Source of the DNA: Diadema setosum
Taxonomy: Eukaryota > Echinodermata > Echinoidea > Diadematoida > Diadematidae
Direction: 5' to 3'
DNA length: 64,000 bases
Assembly: GCF_964275005.1 (NCBI RefSeq)
Contig: NC_092689.1
Location: forward strand, 4,524,674 to 4,588,673
Within the stretch, counting starts at the first letter, position 1; every line of letters begins with the position of its first letter. The notes beneath the pieces are model-generated. The model did no database searches. It was not told the origin of the DNA and saw only the letters and a list, made by a program, of their open reading frames with translations. The translations under genes were made by a program, and so were the position numbers. Positions 61,901 to 64,000 of the stretch are shown here, piece after piece.

Positions 61901-63408
61901 TGCCCTCTTGAAGAAGTTTAGAATTTCTGAATGAGATATTTTTCTTATGTTAATAAATCATCTGCAGTTTCAGGAAGACATTGGTGTTTATCCTCCACTT
62001 TGCCCCCACCATCAACTGAATTCACTCAATACATGTAAAAGAAAAGAAAGCAAATGACAAATATTTTTCTTGCAGTTAATCCGTGGAGACCAGATTGGAG
62101 CCCTGGCCATGAGTGAAGTGGGCAGTGGTTCAGACGTTCTCTCCATGAAGCTACGAGCAGACAGACAAGGTAGTGCAAAATTAGTTTAGTGATTGTTGCC
62201 TAACCTAACTGTCTTGAGGCACTTGTTCTCTGTTTTGGCATTAGATTTAGGATCACATGGTAATAGATATCCATCATAAATGAGATTTCTGTCACAAACT
62301 GATTCATAATTGCAATTGAACAGTATTCAACTTCCATGTGTTGAATTATTGAATGGTACAAAAAGAGAAAATCATTACCAAGTTTTGCATGTGATAATCT
62401 GTGTTGGTCTTGCATATGCAGAATATTTACCAGTAACATAGTTTTGTTTTTGTTTTTGTTTTTTGCACTTATTGCAAATACAGCAAAATCATAGGTGCTA
62501 TTAGTTTGCTGGTTGGTTACTGCAGACACCATTGTACCATGTATTTCTCAATGACATACGGTATATCCTACTATCCATCATACCAGTAATTAGATGCATG
62601 GACATCAACTCAACTATTCTTTAAATACAAATTTGATCTGTTGTCAGCTGGATACTCTGTCTTGGGAGATCTTGGGGAAGCAGCAACAAAAACTTTAATA
62701 CCCCTGTATAAGCCCAAATCTGATTAAACTCAACCCTCACAAAATGTTAAAAAGCAAGAAACTCCCCAAGTGCATGCAGGATGTTTTACAGAAAGTTTTA
62801 CTGGTAACTTCGTGAGAAGTTTGCAGTCAGACCTTCCAAATTACACAAAGAAAAATGCCGGGAACCAAAGTTCACCTAGTTTCACATAGTGTGACCATGG
62901 CTATAGAGGTTCAACTGCTCAAACATGTACAGGGCCCCGTTTTATCAAAAGAAAAAAATCGATTGTAAATTCCCTTAACACACAGGCTGCCATAGACTTA
63001 CGATTGAAATCAACTATATAATCAATTAAACAGGGCCCAGGGCTCTTTGGCACTTTGTAATCTTAAGAACAAGGTATGGAATCCAGTGGATGGAAGAAGA
63101 AGTGTAACAACATGAGGTAGATGTCTAAAGCTGGGGCTTAGATGTTGCGAACCCCGAACTGGTCATCTGGTGCCTTATTGATAGAGTGATGGCAATCTTA
63201 TGGTCTCACAATGTCTTGTTTTGTTTTATTTTGCCTTTTTCAATTATGCTCACTCTCTTGTGGAATATTGTCAGGTGATTATTACGTCCTCAACGGCAGC
63301 AAGTTCTGGATTACCAATGGCTGTGATGCCGATGTCCTTCTCGTCTATGCCAAGACTGACCTTGGGGTCGAGGCCAAGGATGGGGTCACCACATTCATCA
63401 TTGAAAGG
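51809..63408 (+). CDS. Second isovaleryl-CoA dehydrogenase-like gene, first six exons (IVD-2, partial at right edge)
   Basis: Diverged paralogue of IVD-1; by family it is a mitochondrial short-branched acyl-CoA dehydrogenase. Visible exons: 51809-51991, 57195-57284, 58581-58632, 60162-60331, 62076-62169, 63275-63408, encoding residues 1-241. Exons 2-6 have exactly the lengths seen in IVD-1 (90, 52, 170, 94, 134) and the same phases. The first 47 residues lack acidic residues and carry Lys/Arg, as in a mitochondrial presequence. Signatures seen are [49 protein letters not shown] and [15 protein letters not shown]. Several usually constant positions differ from IVD-1: SEP is SEV, SYGAHS is SMGAHS and NGPDAD is NGCDAD. 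Exons 7-11, with the catalytic Glu, lie outside the window, so the substrate cannot be judged. Intron 1 (5.2 kb) holds a Tc1-like transposon in the opposite direction. No frame break is seen in the visible part. Confidence 0.92.
52275..52303. repeat. Poly-T run in IVD-2 intron 1
   Basis: A pure T tract of about 27 bases. Confidence 0.9.
52557..52838. repeat. Fold-back array of a TGCCGCAGA motif in IVD-2 intron 1
   Basis: The left half has TGCCGCA-type words at about 52,559, 52,583, 52,595 and 52,638. The right half has the inverse TGCGGCA or AGCGGCA at about 52,679, 52,693, 52,758, 52,791 and 52,815. The centre is a near-palindrome (AGACTCTTCCAGG against CTGGAGAGTCT). It is much more GC-rich than the surrounding intron. 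Confidence 0.65.
53925..54170 (+). repeat. Two-copy tandem repeat in IVD-2 intron 1
   Basis: AGAGGCAAGTATATCAT and the preceding ATCAAATAG, as well as GCTGCCCCT, each occur twice about 150-160 bases apart. Confidence 0.6.
55429..56923 (-). mobile_element. Tc1-like DNA transposon with long terminal inverted repeats
   Basis: The element lies in IVD-2 intron 1, antisense to the gene. Both ends carry ACTACTCAAAAAAAGTTAAG in inverted orientation, flanked by TA dinucleotides (55,427-55,428 and 56,924-56,925) as Tc1/mariner target duplications. Similarity between the ends continues inward for more than 200 bases on each side, with scattered differences, so the inverted repeats are long for this group. 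One transposase frame fills most of the interior. The first base pair of the left end differs from the right end (TACTACTC against CACTACTC). Confidence 0.9.
55685..56710 (-). CDS. Tc1-like transposase (DD34E), uninterrupted 341-codon frame
   Basis: DNA transposase of the Tc1 group. It has an N-terminal helix-turn-helix region at about residues 10-50, a basic linker [10 protein letters not shown] near 54-63, then the RNase H-fold catalytic domain. The acidic triad is visible: Asp152 in FTDESRF, Asp243 in MDDNARAH and Glu278 in SPDLNPIEH, with 34 residues between the last two. The frame is open from the right inverted repeat to its stop. Its first codon is GTG; the first in-frame ATGs are codons 29 and 30, inside the DNA-binding region. 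So either translation starts through splicing from another frame, or an ATG was lost in this copy. Frames on the opposite strand across the same interval are shadows. Confidence 0.88.
   Translation of the reverse strand: MDSNAFSVFSLYNQQIADNSLSQRRVARMMGVSHSVISRANQRHRETGLYSERPRSGRPVSTTPRDDRYLTNLSLRNRFHSARRLNNDFAAATGVIVSTQTIRNRLHRANMHARWPAQCVPLTPAHRRIRLNWAREHVRWTRQQWRRVLFTDESRFSLDHNDGRSRVWRRPGERFADPCIAEHDRYGGGSVMVWGGITYANHTRLYVVPGGAMTGVRYRDEVLEPIVVPFAENVGQNIIFMDDNARAHRARVVTEFLEGQGIERMEWPARSPDLNPIEHVWDMMGRSLEQLEAHPLGLQQLGVALEAAWDALDVRDINRLISSMRQRCEAVIAAGGGHTRY
57919..58350. mobile_element. TTAA-bounded MITE in IVD-2 intron 2
   Basis: Ends are TTAAAGGCGCATAGTCCCGG and CCACTGGGACCATGTGCCTT plus TAA. 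The 432-bp body is GC-richer than its surroundings and shows no transposase. The TTAA edges suggest a piggyBac-type target, which is inference. Confidence 0.75.
58861..58953. repeat. (GTT)n microsatellite
   Basis: Trinucleotide run with GTA and GTC interruptions. It follows what looks like a SINE/LINE tail (GGCGCTATACAAGAAG then CATCAT) at about 58,770-58,837. Confidence 0.9.
59308..59712. mobile_element. MITE family A, copy 4, in IVD-2 intron 3
   Basis: Starts TTAAAGGGAACGTATAG with the family words GAGATAATGAGAAACC and TTTATTAGATGAAAATTGG. A poly-A insertion lies in the middle. The right arm ends ...CTCATCTCCACCAATACTGT. Confidence 0.78.
60408..60620. mobile_element. MITE family B, left-arm fragment in IVD-2 intron 4
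   Basis: Begins ATTAAAGGAGAGCAAAACCC and continues GTGGGTTGAGTGAAAG and ACACATCAGTGAAGTTTGAG, the family B left arm. A matching right arm is not clear. Confidence 0.65.
60745..61866. mobile_element. Non-autonomous DNA element with CAGTCAGTCCGCAGCA ends
   Basis: The left end CAGTCAGTCCGCAGCAC and the right end GTGCTGCGGACTGACTG are perfect inverted copies. Inside, 37 bases at 61,264-61,300 (CTCTCATTGGACAG...) recur inverted at 61,370-61,406. TCCTGACTGGATTAAGAAAC is repeated in direct orientation about 390 bases later. No open frame of note. Target duplication is unclear, so I leave the superfamily open. Confidence 0.75.
62931..63045. mobile_element. Short GGGCCC-ended fold-back repeat in IVD-2 intron 5
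   Basis: Starts CAGGGCCCCGTTTTATCAAA and ends CAATTAAACAGGGCCC. AATCGATTGTAA and TTACGATTGA form inner arms. Confidence 0.6.
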
Positions 63409-63424
63409 GTATGATGAGAGAGCT

Positions 63425-63820
63425 GTTAAAGGGACTGTACAGTACTGGTTGAGGTGAGGATTCAACTTGTAACTTTTTGCGAGATATTTAGAAACCACTC
63501 TATGAAATGTTAAAGAGCATGCAATTCTAAAGGGAATCAAAAAAGTTTGTTTGATGAAAATTAGTTTTGAAATGACTGAGATATCTAAAAAGAAGGTAAA
63601 ACAAAGAGATCCTAATAAAAGTTGTGGCCTGTCAATTTTATTAGGATCGCTTTTTTTGGATATCTCAGCCATTTCAAGGCCAATTTTCATCAAATAAATG
63701 TTGAATCCTTCTTGAAATTACATACTCTTTCATTTTTCATAAGAGGTTTCTCATTATCTCACAAAAAAAATGTTATAAACCTGAATCCTCACCTCAATCA
63801 GTACTGTACAGTCCCTTTTT
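63425..63820. mobile_element. MITE family A, copy 5, just after IVD-2 exon 6
   Basis: Left TTAAAGGGACTGTACAGTAC, right GTACTGTACAGTCCCTTTT. It starts about 17 bases after the exon 6 donor site. Central inverted words surround CTAATAAAAGTTGTGG and its mirror. Confidence 0.82.
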
Positions 63821-64000
63821 ATGCCTCTGCCACGAAGTGTCGTCGGAGGCATTATGTTTTCGGGTTGTCCGTCCGTCCGTCCGTCCTTCCGTCCGTAATC
63901 AATTTTGTGGACAGCATATCTAAAAAACCATTAGAGGTATCCTAATGAAACTTGGCATGTATGTGTATGAGTGGGCGAAGTTGTGCCTATCAACTTTTGG
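63821..64000 (+). repeat. GTCCGTCC-bearing dispersed repeat, cut by the window edge
   Basis: Starts ATGCCTCTGCCACGAAGTGT, runs through a GTCC tandem and then AATTTTGTGGACAGC. This repeat type is widespread in marine invertebrate genomes, and its right end lies outside. Confidence 0.65.

Overview
The window is AT-rich, intron-rich animal DNA packed with miniature inverted-repeat elements (MITEs), microsatellites and tRNA-derived SINE remnants. Gene content plus the style of the dispersed repeats suggest a marine invertebrate deuterostome, most likely an echinoderm. That placement is inference; no taxon-specific marker was tested.

Four protein-coding genes could be rebuilt exon by exon from splice sites, reading phase and protein families. 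(1) Minus strand, 4,793-15,843: a complete 11-exon isovaleryl-CoA dehydrogenase (IVD) of 436 residues, here called IVD-1. (2) Plus strand, 19,207-26,063: a complete 7-exon methylthioribose kinase (MtnK type) of 383 residues, with its catalytic motifs intact. (3) Plus strand, 31,048-42,010: a complete 9-exon mitochondrial carrier of the SLC25A16/Leu5 type (coenzyme A carrier group), 309 residues. (4) Plus strand, 51,809 to beyond the right edge: the first six exons of a second, diverged IVD, called IVD-2. Its visible introns sit at the same sites and phases as in IVD-1.

Layout: 1-4.8 kb is the 3' flank of IVD-1; 4.8-15.8 kb IVD-1; 15.8-19.2 kb a divergent intergenic region between IVD-1 and the kinase; 19.2-26.1 kb the kinase; 26.1-31.0 kb a repeat-filled spacer; 31.0-42.0 kb the carrier; 42.0-51.8 kb a gene-poor, repeat-rich spacer; 51.8-64 kb IVD-2. 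The two IVD genes point away from each other and enclose the kinase and the carrier.

All four products touch amino-acid or CoA metabolism: leucine breakdown (IVD), methionine salvage (methylthioribose kinase) and mitochondrial CoA supply (carrier). Whether this is functional clustering or chance cannot be told from one window.

The mobile fraction is almost entirely class II DNA elements. There is one Tc1-like transposon with a full-length transposase frame inside IVD-2 intron 1. There are also a pogo-like non-autonomous element, several TTAA- or TA-flanked MITE families, nested insertions, a double palindrome of two abutting MITEs, and three fold-back arrays built from short motifs in mirrored orientation. 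I recognised no retroviral, LTR or Polinton remnants and no CRISPR-like arrays.
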